Made by a program: the position numbers and the translations under genes. 64,000 bases of DNA from Gnetum montanum (Eukaryota; Streptophyta; Gnetopsida; Gnetales; Gnetaceae): the NCBI GenBank assembly GCA_015680685.1, contig MNCI01021396.1, forward strand, positions 192,391 through 256,390. Reading direction: 5' to 3'. The notes under the pieces were generated by a model, which saw only the letters and a list, made by a program, of their open reading frames with translations, had not been told where the DNA came from and made no database searches. Position 1 is the stretch's first letter; the number at the start of each line of letters is the position of its first letter. Positions 34,347 to 44,100 of this stretch are shown here, piece after piece.

Positions 34347-36153
34347 TAATTTTTGAACTTTTTTTAGTCACCTCCAAACTTAGAAAATTTTCTGAGTTTG
34401 TTCTCATTGTCCCACCTACCACATTGCTACATGGTGCCTGATCCACATTTTGGGCTAACCCTAGCCCTATAAATACCTCGGTTCTCCAATGTTTTAAGGG
34501 GGGTTGGCTTTCATTTTACACCAGTGGGGTAGTTGGCACTTTCATGTGGCATTTGGCACTTAGCTCTGTGGGCAAATGAGACCCAAAGCACACTACATCA
34601 ACAAAGAAGTAGAGTTGCACATCATGCTCCATTGCAACCCCATTGTAGCCCTATAGAACATTGCATGGTACACCATGGAAACCAACCTGATAGGCATAGT
34701 TCATCACAACAAGCACTAGACTTCATAGCCCAACACCACCAAGGCTATGACTATGCTCCCACTATGCCTGTTGTACAATATGTACCTTTTGAGACCCTTT
34801 TGAAATTAGCTACGCTTCCCTTTTTGGGGCAGTGCACTTCTATTCTCAAATTCTATTGCATTTCTCAAGCATTTCTCTTTGGTATTTAGTGTAACACTTG
34901 TGTTTTCTCACTTTTTCATACATATTTGCACATTTACATTGCTATTTTCAGGATAGGACACCCTGCTATGCTCTAGCTTAGCTAGTCCTGGTATTCGCAC
35001 ATGACACAACACAAACCCTTCTTACATATGGTTATTCTAATACCATGTAAGTCCCTGTTTGATCGACCAGATTGTTCAGGGAACCTTGTTTTTATTTTCC
35101 AACATGGCCCTCACATGGATTTTGGGTTAGGCTGTACGCCCATTGACCTCTCAGTGTTCCAGCCACTGATGTTTTCAGACGTTACAATTAGCATTAGCAA
35201 TTCTATGCAATCAAGTACCTTCCCATCACAAACCTTCCCATTGATTAATTTGATGTTTCAAATTTCTACTCCCTTATAAATGTCTCAACCTATAAATAAT
35301 TATTTTTAAAGTCCAATCTCTTCTTCATTTTTACCACCAGATATTGGTTCAAATGACAATTAATCAAAAGCTTTAATCCAATACATCATTAATCCAAATG
35401 GATTATATAATATTAATGGATATACTAATCAAACAAAGAACAAACAAATCAAAATCATCCAAATATTAACTTCACTTAAAAAATTTTCAAACATGGTAGT
35501 TGAATTACTATGAAATAACAACAAGATTCTTGTAGAATCTAAAAGACCAAGCATATTAGTAAATCATGACTATTGTCACCTTCATAATACTAGGAAATAT
35601 TCTGAGAAAACTTTTCCTTGATTTTTATCCTTATACAAAAATAATTCTCAAAATCAAATTAATGAAAGGGCCCCAATTATGATCCTTAACATTCCCCATT
35701 AAAAAGTAAATGAGGAAGTTTCCTCATGTGAACAAGTCATGGTGAGTGGCCCAACCCATACAACACTTGCTACCATAGACTTAGTCCAACACTAGGAATA
35801 ATACTTATACTTTGTCCAACAAAAGAGTTCCTAGGTAAAGTAACACAAATAACAAAATGGAACCATCTCAAGTGAATATTCAACAATAATTAAACTCACA
35901 TTTTTTACTTATAAGAAAATCTTTTCAACATGAAGTCAAAGATGAATACAAAGTATATGATCTAGTTGAAGATTTAAAAAGAGTTAGAGCCAACATTTCA
36001 AAATATGATTTTTGCATTTTAATGAAATAAAAGATGTGATTTAAAAGATGGTTAATATACCTAAAACCAATAAGATAAATCTCCAACAACTTAAAAACAA
36101 GTTTATTTTATGAAAGTCCTAATAGTCTATCAAATTAAAACTAAGGTAACCTC
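34347..36153. other. Unassigned stretch with a TATA-like motif
   Basis: A plus-strand 'ccctataaatacctcgg' (34,468-34,484) has TATA-box form and is followed by a 118-codon frame at 34,533-34,889 that shows no known motif and has biased histidine and serine content. A 92-codon frame at 35,001-35,279 is likewise unrecognised. From 35,280 the sequence is A-rich with no gene. Confidence 0.4.
34468..34484 (+). promoter_or_regulatory. TATA-like promoter motif
   Basis: CCCTATAAATACCTCGG fits the plant TATA consensus TATAAATA exactly and sits in relatively GC-rich flanks. It may be the promoter of a degraded LTR, since the plus-strand gag lies nearby. No matching LTR was found. Confidence 0.4.
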
Positions 36154-36500
36154 ATGTTAAAGAAAAAATATCAACCTCCCTTCATAATAACCTTAATCAT
36201 TTTAGAAAAGAATTTTCATAACTACTTAATGGATTTTGGCACAACTATTAGTGTTATGAGATTAAAAGTATGTAAAACATTAGAAGCAAAAATGCTTCTA
36301 GAAGCAAGAAGTGTTATACAACTTGATGGATCTAATGTACCTATGGTGGGATCATTAAAAGGAGTGAAAGTACAACCAAAAACAATACCTTTGACATGTT
36401 ATATGGATATTATAGTAGTAGACATATAACCAACTTACTTCTATCATAGACTTTTGGAGCCTAATTTATGGGCTTCTTTAGATCAAATTTCTTAGAATTA
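36154..36500 (+). pseudogene. Ty3/gypsy aspartic protease fragment
   Basis: A 91-codon open frame: 'YQPPFIITLIILEKNFHNYL', then 'MDFGTTISVMRLKVCKTLEA', 'SVIQLDGSNVPMVGSLKG' and 'TCYMDIIVVDI'. This is the gypsy protease pattern in which the active site is normally D-S-G-A; here it reads D-F-G-T, so it is inactive as read. A stop follows, then 'PTYFYHRLLEPNLWASLDQI', a worn version of the usual next segment. It belongs with the gag at 32,985. Confidence 0.78.
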
Positions 36501-36957
36501 CTAATTTCCATTAAATAGAAATTCGAGTGCACCATCATACCAAGAGAACCTTTCTATAGACATATAGTAACAATTTTTAATGAACAAAATCAATCTCTAG
36601 AAAATCAAAACAATAATATTTTATTGGAATTATGAAAATTGGTATAGGATAGTACATTATGAATGGAAATGTGAGCAAAATCCCAAAAATAAATCCTTTT
36701 ACTCATACATATTCTAAAAAATATTACCAAACTTTTAGAGAATTTGAGGAAATTTATGAAGATGCCTTACCTTATCATCAACATGATGGAAAAGCTTTCC
36801 TTTTTGATACCCTTCATAATTAGGAAAAGATAAAGATATAAATGAGCTTCTAATCATTGAAACATGAGAAGGTGAGCCAAATCATTATAATTATCATTAT
36901 TATATCATTTAAATGTCTAATTTTTCATATTTTACTAACTTAAACATTTAGATATTA
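36501..36957. other. Eroded stretch between protease and RNase H
   Basis: Plus-strand traces such as 'NPFTHTYSKKYYQTFREFEE' are coding-like. The whole RT domain is missing, so protease and RNase H are separated by only about 450 bases. Confidence 0.45.
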
Positions 36958-37130
36958 AAAGTGGATGGTGCCTGTTCAAAGAAAAGATATGGAGTTGAAA
37001 TAATGCTTATACCTCCTTATGAAGCTCTTATCCTTGATGCCATCACTTTCACATAACCTATGACTAACAACATGGTTGAGTACAAAGCACTTATACATAG
37101 GATCACGCTAGCTCAATATTATGATTTATC
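36958..37130 (+). pseudogene. Ty3/gypsy RNase H fragment
   Basis: Reads 'VDGACSKKRYGVEIMLIPP' and, after a stop, 'PMTNNMVEYKALIHRITLAQ', the two diagnostic RNase H blocks (DGA(C/S)..., NN.AEYEALI). The first catalytic D is kept; the E in 'VEYKAL' is kept. It ends at the second LTR-like block at 37,169. Confidence 0.8.
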
Positions 37131-37168
37131 CAAACTCAAAATTGATAATGAGTTGTTCACACAACAAT

Positions 37169-38818
37169 GCTCCTGAAAAACTATTTTAAAGAGACTATTA
37201 CATAGAATGTCTTCCATATGGATATGAAAATCTGGGAAATGTCTTAGCTAGTGAGGGTACTGTGGTATTTAACTTTTAATATTATATATTTATTATGATT
37301 AATATGAAAAAGTAAACATATGATAGATATGAGCAAATTGAAAATAAACTAGGATGCCAAATGAATAGTTCTATATGATAGGAAACTTTAATACTATGCA
37401 ACAAATAAAATATATTAAAGTTGTAGACAATAGAATGATAATGTAAATAAAATAAAAGCATCAATTCATGTTAAGGTTTTGTTACAACTAATGGCACTTC
37501 TTAGGAACAACCTTCAAAACCACACACACTAATAATAAAGTAAGAGATAAATCAAGTAAGGACCACTTAGTTCCATATAGAGCTTCCAATGTTATTCACA
37601 AGTGGACTATTGCTTGTACAAGCCTACCTGCACAGACTTCCAATTGGTAAACTTCCTCCAACAAATCATTGCACTAAGATTGCTAGACCATGGGTAAGCT
37701 AGAGAAAAACTATTTATTGAGAAAAAAACTATTTATTGAGAAACAACTAGTAGTTTAGATTCTCCTCTTCAAATTAAAGGAACCTAAATTGTTCAAGGGT
37801 ATCAAGGGAAAAGAGAAAACATTAGAAGATAGGATTTTGGATTTATAAAGATTTGAGAAAAACTCTAGATTACATACATCAATGTTTTCATGTAGAAGAA
37901 ACTCAATAGATTAAGAACTACCCTCCTTTGTTCTCCCTACTCTACTCCTTTTTGTGCTATTTCCCTCAACTATCTTTCTTCTCCATTTTTTGATGTTTGA
38001 TCCTACCAAATTTTTTGCATTCTCTAGACTCTTAGAATTATCCATCCCATTGTATCTTGAAGATGAATGAGGGAATCAACATTTTTAAAAATGAGGGAAT
38101 CAACATTTTTATAAATGAGAAATAGTAGTTTCATTGATCATCTTACTTGGAATTTGATATGTTAACAAATCTTAGACTTCCTTTCTTCTCGAGTTTTGAA
38201 CTACCCATAGGGAATTAGAAATGATATAAGGATATGAAACATAATAGGGTTTTAGTATATGAGAATGAGCGTAGAGCCTTGGAAGAGTAAAGCGATGCAC
38301 ATTGAATTGCTTTGCAAGAAAGTGTAGGAATCACTAGGAATAGAGAGCATGATGCACTTTGCAATTTAAAATGAAGCACCAAACAATGAACTCAAGTGCT
38401 AAAAGCTATAAGACTAATGTTAGTATAGCACCAAGTAGAGACTTCCTACAAGTGCACTTTGCTATCATAGTTCCATGAACGTCATTGGCATGATAGATGT
38501 TAATTCTAGGATTACATTTTACTCCTTTGCAACAAGTGAGGTAGCATAGACCTTTTTTTGTAATACACCATAAAAATTGTGTGTAACCCTTCAAAAACTA
38601 TAGCCAAACAACACAGGGATGGATTGACTACAATAATTCATATCAATGCAACACTCTCATTTTTTAACCATCCACCAATGCAATGTAGAGCATTACCAAA
38701 ATTTGGATAAAACCAATGCAAAAAAATTTGTCATGTGAATGCATGCAAGCTATAATGAGGTGCATGCACTGAAATAATGGATAAAAAGGGATAGAAGTGA
38801 ATTTTAAGTTCCAGAATG
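37169..38818 (-). repeat. LTR-like block, copy 2
   Basis: Diverged duplicate of 30,070-31,646. Contains a short internal repeat near 37,711-37,742 ('aaactatttattgagaaa' twice) and another near 38,071-38,116 ('aatgagggaatcaacattttta' twice). It lies between the RNase H relic and the myosin fragment. Confidence 0.6.
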
Positions 38819-39119
38819 TCACATGCTAGATGTTAAGAAACTTTCCCAGAGTAGAATCTTGTAATCTTATCATGAAAATTTCAATGAGGAAGTAGTAAAA
38901 CTAGTCATCAAGAATGTTTGAGCAATTGATGTGCCCTTTAAAATTTCCCAAGTGATGGAACCTAGAACTTATGCATAAAAATCTTGGTAATTAATCTAGT
39001 GTTGAAAATCAAGATTAACATCAAACATCAAAGACAGAAACGATAGGAAAAATCAAAGAGACAAATGACATGAGATGTTAAAATGTAGCCAAACTTGCTC
39101 TATTAATTCTGTATTTTCT
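38819..39119. other. Unassigned stretch next to the myosin fragment
   Basis: No counterpart beside the first LTR-like block. The myosin reading may continue weakly to about 39,080 ('LKESEENTELIEQ'). Nothing else recognised. Confidence 0.35.
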
Positions 39120-39356
39120 TCACTTTCTTTTAGTGTGTTAACACAGAGTATGTCAGCCTCCTCAATTTTCTCTAAAGTGAGTCTACAGAAGTTTTCAATT
39201 CATTATTTTCACTTGTAAGTTTATCAGCCATTGTGGTATCCACAATAGAAACCTTCTAGATAACAACTTATGCTAGTTCAAGTGATAATTTTACCCTTGT
39301 CACTCTTTGGTTAAAGTAGCATTAGACTCATCTAAATGAGATTTTAGTTTCTTAAC
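39120..39356 (-). pseudogene. Myosin XI coiled coil, 3' piece split off by F2
   Basis: Continues the reading that ends at 60,518: 'VKKLKSHLDESNATLTKE', a stop, then 'VSIVDTTMADKLTSENNELK' and 'TSVDSL.RKLRRL'. In plant myosin XI the equivalent is a coiled coil with a '(D/E)KLT.ENE.LK..V.SLE.K' stretch. The two pieces are 21 kb apart because F2 inserted between them; the 32,136-32,459 paralog shows the uninterrupted order. Confidence 0.78.
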
Positions 39357-40941
39357 TGTTGCAATTGGAAAATTCAATCATTTAAATGAAGACTAATAGA
39401 TCAAGTGCATAGCAATTCTTAATCTTGGATCCCCAGGACATCTACAAAGAATGGAATTTGGGCTACCTTGGCTAGTTCAATAGATCAACCAAGGACTTGG
39501 NNNNNNNNNNNNNNNNNNNNNGGCGGGGTGTGGGCGGTGGAGGCAAGGCACGGCGTGTGGTGTGTGTGTGTGTTTTGCAAAACAAGGTATGAAGTGGAGT
39601 CCAAAAACTAATAACAAATCTAAATAATTCATAGAAAATAAACAAATATATTTTGCACACAAAACCCAAAATTTAAAAATTTAATTAAGAAAGAATAAAG
39701 AATAAGTTAGGGAAATGTGTACAAATGGTGCCTAAATGGGCAGTAGGGGGGTTCACTTGGATGAGGGTTCAAGGTTGGTTAAAGTTGATGCAATCAAATT
39801 CATGAATTGAATGTCATATCACTCCTAATGCTATTGAACCTCCAGTGCTACAATCTTAGATCTACATTGTTGACTACTACTGGGGGTGAGAAAAATGAAA
39901 AATGTGGATGCTAGAGTGCTCCATAATGTGGTTTGAAAATACTAGAAGTGCAATGTTGACATGAAAAATTCACAAATCTCAAGGTGATAGTGCTTCCATA
40001 CTGGGATTCAAGAGAATGCAAACATGGAAGATTGCCAGAGCCCTTGAGTGGTTGAAAATGCCTTGAGTATGGAATTATTAGTTGGAGAATGTATGTATGC
40101 TTAATGGTTTCAAGTGCCAAAAGAAAGGAACCTGTCAATGGTGTTTTAGGATGATTTCTATAGGTTTTGGGCCATGAATGAGGGCTACAATACAACTATG
40201 ATTTGGCTACATAATGGCTACAAATTGGTTGCCAAATTGCAACAAATTTCTACCTCATTAAGGTGATATGGATGCCAAAATTTGGAGATTACTATATATG
40301 GTAAGTTCCTTCCCCCCATGGCCATTCCATTTCGTATAAAGAGTAATGGGGACACACCTTCCACACTGGAGATGAATCTTCCATGCTGAGCTTTTCACCA
40401 TGCTTGCTGAAGTGGCTAGTCAACATTGGAGTGCATGAAGTGGCTTCCACATGAGGGGGGATGTAATTTCTACATTAGGGGTTGAGCCTCCATGCTGGGG
40501 GAAACCTTTCACATTAAGGGAAATGGTTTCCAAGTTAAGCATGTAGTCTCCACACTAAGGGCCAAGTCTCCAAGCTGAGGGGAAGCCCCCCTCCTTTCCA
40601 TGCTAGGGGTAGGTGATATTTACCCCCTACATGTGTTTCTAGTGTAGAAAAATGTATACCCCCCTCCACAAAACTCATAAAATTACCTTTTCTGGCATTC
40701 CAAAAGGCATTTTTGATTCCCCAAAGCCCAAATATAGATACTAGGTGACTTTTGTTCACCTGGGAAATGAGGATTTGACCATTTATGAGGCAATTTTTAG
40801 ATCCAAAAGTATAAATTATGTGAAATTGTCCATTGTGGATTGCAATCTTCACATTTACAATGAATTTTTGCTTTGCATTTCATGGGGTAGAAGCTACATG
40901 ATGAAAATTGGCTATAGCATGCAAATTTTTGTGGTGTTTCA
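39357..40941 (-). repeat. 3' LTR of F2
   Basis: 1,585 bases; the minus strand starts TGAAACACCAC and ends CAATTGCAACA. It has 21 N at 39,501-39,521 followed by a GC-rich patch missing from the 5' LTR. It carries 'aataaag' signals on both strands near 39,690, and 'catgggg' and 'ccatgctga' words near 40,380 that resemble the insert's repeat array. Confidence 0.9.
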
Positions 40942-41010
40942 ATGGTTTCTCTTTGTTGGTGTTTGGAGGATTGACTTGAGAGGCACCAACAAAGAATAAA
41001 AAACACCACT
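40942..41010 (-). other. Polypurine tract and hairpin of F2
   Basis: The minus strand reads CACCAACAAAGAGAAACCAT up to the LTR start. 'ttgttggtg' and 'caccaacaa' about 20 bases apart form a stem directly beside the tract. The same arrangement lies before the plus-strand LTR at 15,015, so it is conserved. Confidence 0.65.
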
Positions 41011-41072
41011 ACATATCATAATGTTACAATGCATAGAGGCCACATGAGAGTTAGGCTATCTAGGTTACCAAA

Positions 41073-41160
41073 GTTGCTAGTTTAAGGCCATGGTAGTTCA
41101 TGGTACAAGTATAAGGCCCTAGTAAGCCATGTTGCTAGTTTAAGGTCATAGTGGATCATT
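41073..41160. repeat. 29-bp minisatellite, 3' side of pol
   Basis: About three units of the form GCTAGTTTAAGGYCATRGTRG(A/G)YCATG. The same unit occurs at 43,745-43,833, 44,100, 53,651-53,863 and, singly, at 2,035. Confidence 0.65.
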
Positions 41161-41192
41161 GAAAGTAGGCTTTCTTATTGATGATTTATCAA

Positions 41193-42268
41193 CTACACAT
41201 AGTATGGCTTTATATAGAAATGATTGACTAGATTGGTTAGCTCATTCCCATCCATGTAGGCTATTTTGAATGCACTATTTCCATAGGCTCTGGTAACAAG
41301 GAAAGACCCTTCCCAGTTGGCTAAGAATTTGTTTGAATGCTCGTAAATGACTTTGAGGACCAAGTCACCTTCTTTGATCTTGTGCATGGTCAAGTTATGT
41401 TGATGCTACTACTTTTGCCTCTCTTTATAGTGTTTTATGTGAGTAAGCACTTGCATACGTTGCTCCTCCACCAAGTCCAGGGTTGTTGTTCATAACTCCT
41501 TGTTTTGCTTGTCATTGATGAAGTCAGTCAATGCCACTCAGAGTGATGGTACCTATAATTCAAGAGGTAAAACAACTTCAAAATCATAAATCAAGCTATA
41601 AGGGGACATACTAGTTTCCATGTGATATGTTATTTTGTATGTTCACAATGCATGGACAAGCCTCTCATGCCATTTGTTGTTGAGCATCTTTTTAAGTCAA
41701 TTGATGATGGTCTTATTGCTTGCTTCCACTTGTCCATTGGTTTAAGGGTAATAAGGCGATGAGAAAGAATTATTAATGCCTAGGTTGTGATAGAAATCTT
41801 TCATTTTGTGGCTACTAAATTGTGGTCCATTGTCAGTACTATGATCATGGGTAAGCCAAAACAGGCTACAATTTTATCTAGGATGAATTTTTAGACTTGT
41901 TCAGACATAGTTTTCCTTAGGGGAATAACCTCAACCCACTTTGTAAAGTATTTGGTTGTGGTGATGATGCAGCTATGCCCTATAGAAGACTTATGCATTA
42001 TGGGTCCAATGATATCCAACCATTTAAATAACCATGTTATTTAAGTGGTATGTAGCTTAGTTGGTGATACAAGGTTGTTATATCATTGGCATGTGTCACA
42101 CCACTTAGCTTTTTGTAGGCAATCATTTTCCATATGAGACCAATAGTAACCTAAGTGTCTAATATTAGTGGCCATCGCTCTTGGTCCTATAAGCCCTCCA
42201 TAAACATCCTCATGAACCTCCTCTAGGACTATTCTAGCTTTAATTTTACCTAAGAACTTTAGGAGCAT
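41193..42268 (-). pseudogene. Integrase of F2
   Basis: Zinc-binding module at 42,268-42,083: 'VLEEVHEDVYGG', 'HLGYYWSHMENDC', 'AKWCDTCQ', an H-H-C-C arrangement. Core: 'DIIGPIMHKSSIGHSCI', then 'TKYFTKWVEVIPLR', 'CFGLPMIIV' and 'WTYKITYHMETSMSPYSLIY'. The first Asp is kept; the second block reads 'VLTMD' where 'VSDNGT' is usual. The C-terminal part at 41,393-41,193 reads 'IKEGDLVLKVIYEHSNKFLA' and 'NWEGSFLV', then 'AFKIAYMDGNEL'. Function when alive: joining the DNA copy to the host chromosome. Stops and frameshifts throughout. Confidence 0.88.
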
Positions 42269-42870
42269 GCCGTCATAGGATTATTGACATAATGTATTAT
42301 CATCTATGATAACATACTACTTTGATCACTTGTGTACAACATCCTTGAGAGTAGTAGTTAGGCCTTGTGAGGATTCACCATGCATAAGATAAAATTTGAT
42401 ATTGTCATACCACTCCTTAGGAGGAGTAGTATGAATGAAGACCATAAATGTATCCTTAGTGTTGTATGTAATGGGAGTAGCATAGCCCAAAATTAAGGTG
42501 GAAACTTACTAAACATATCTAGTAGCACATTAAGAGCTAACATTGCAATTACATCAGCCATAGTGTTTTCATTCTAGGATATGTGTTGGATATCAACATT
42601 TGTGAATTATTGCAACAACTACTTCCCTAGGTTATAGTATGGTTGTAAGTGTTCGACTATACATGCATAGACCTTGATTACATGCTTAACCACAAGTTGT
42701 GAATCACCTTTGATTGCTAAGGATCTAATTCCTAGGTCACAAGCTACCATCATCTCTTTGATCAAACATTCATACTTTGCGATGTTGTTGATACATGGAA
42801 ACTCAAAATGATAGGTGAAGGATCAGATCTTGCTAGATGAGAATGTTATGATGGTAGTGGCACTAGCCCC
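42269..42870 (-). pseudogene. RNase H of F2
   Basis: Minus-strand reading begins 'YGASATTIITFSSSK', then 'NNIAKYECLIKEMMVACDLG', 'IKGDSQLVVKHVIKVYAC' and 'ENTMADVIAMLA'. This is the gypsy RNase H order (DGA, NN.AEYEAL, GDSQLV, N..AD.LA); the D of GDSQ and the D of MAD are kept. It begins right after the RT stub. Confidence 0.85.
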
Positions 42871-43500
42871 ATAAGCAAAGGAAAGTCATCCTTGATGGTT
42901 GCTTTATTTAGGTCTCAGAAATTAACACAAATATAGATTCTCCCATTTCTCTTAGGGACTAACACTATGTTGGACATCCATTCCATGTAGTTAAAAACCC
43001 TAATGAAACCTACTTGGTAGAGCTTTGAGATTTCAACATGAACTACCATGGCCAAAACAAGTTTAATTTTTCTCACTTTCTGCTTAACTGGTCTAATGCT
43101 AAGATATAGTATAATGTTGTGTTGGACTAAACATGGGTCTAGGCTTGGCATGTCTTCATATGACTAGGAAAATTCCTTAATGTTGCTTTGTAGGAACTTG
43201 GTGATGTATTGAGCATATTGAGATTCCAATGAGGAACTTAGTTTAAGGGTTTTCTCCTTACCATTGTGTGTTGTGACAAGAATCTTAACTAGAGAGTCTT
43301 CAATTATGTTGCCTGCTTCTAACTCAAAGGTTTTGGCTAGGTTTTTAGTACATTCTATAGGTTTCTCTATTGAGGCTATGTGATCTACAAGACTCGCAGG
43401 CTCAAGATCTAGGCAATCAAGGTTGATACACCATTCAACATTACTGTGAGGTTCATGTAGATACAAAGGCAAACTGATTTGCTCCTAGGTATTCATACTT
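42871..43500 (-). pseudogene. Pre-RT region and RT stub of F2
   Basis: 'MPSLDPCLVQHNIILYLSIR', then 'PVKQKVRKIK', 'EISKLYQVGFIRVFNYMEWM', 'NIVLVPKRNGRIYICVNF' and 'LNKATIKDDFPL'. The next bases already encode RNase H, so fingers, palm and the YxDD box are gone. F1 keeps them. The 43,472-43,164 frame matches 1,437-1,183 of F1 ('NVEWCINLDCLDLE' with 'DVEWFIDLNNLDLK'). Confidence 0.88.
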
Positions 43501-44100
43501 TGATCTTGCATGCCAACCAAAAGAATATTAAGTGGCACTTGGATAAAAGTGAATAAATTATGCTAAAATGCTATAAAATTATGTAAATACATGCAAATCC
43601 GATGCAAACAAGACCATCCAAGGTCATCAATGAGATAGGTACAATTTGACAAAGTACTATAAAGGCCAAACAAAGGTCAAATAAAGGATAAATAAGAGAA
43701 AATATAAGAAATAAGGCTACAAATGGTCAATAAAGGCCACAATTTTGCTAGATTTAGGCCTCAGTGGGCCATGATGCCAGCTTAGAGTCTTTGCAAACTA
43801 TGATGCCAATTTAAAGCCTTAGTAGGCCATGGTCACATGATGTCAAACAATGGTTGGGAAAGGTCAGACCCCAGTATTTGATATCATTCAAGGGCTAAAA
43901 AAAGGCATATAATACTATAATAAGGTAAATAAAGAACCTATAAGGTTTTATAAAGGTCATAGATGGTCAACAAGGTGAGCAATACAACATAGGTCCAAAA
44001 AATAAGCCAAAATATGATGTAATAAGGTGAAAATCAAGCAAAATAAGCTATATATGGTAAAATTTGACTAATATAGATAAAAATTGGTTAGATGTTCCCA
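43501..44100. other. Spacer between pol and repeat array (F2)
   Basis: A-rich, with repeated 'aaaggtcaaataaagg' and 'gaaaatataagaaataaggct' words and no gene. Contains the 29-bp minisatellite at 43,745-43,833. Corresponds to 1,501-2,040. Confidence 0.6.
43745..43833. repeat. 29-bp minisatellite, three units
   Basis: Units 'tttgctagatttaggcctca', 'gccagcttagagtctttgc' and 'gccaatttaaagccttagt', each followed by a '(g)gccatgat'-type end. It marks one edge of the insert; a matching patch at 53,651-53,863 marks the other. Confidence 0.7.

Noticed and set aside
34144-34446. 100-codon minus-strand frame with repeated residues
   Set aside because: It is the translation of the 44-bp tandem repeat. 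The repeat length is not a multiple of three, so units are read in different frames.
34533-34889. 118-codon open frame downstream of a TATA-like box
   Set aside because: No recognisable motif, His/Ser/Gln bias typical of chance frames, no splice context and no second copy. Mentioned only within the regional entry.
30070-38818. A single LTR element bounded by the two LTR-like blocks
   Set aside because: Between them lie minus-strand integrase and myosin but plus-strand gag, protease and RNase H, which cannot be one element. No TSD was found at the outer ends.
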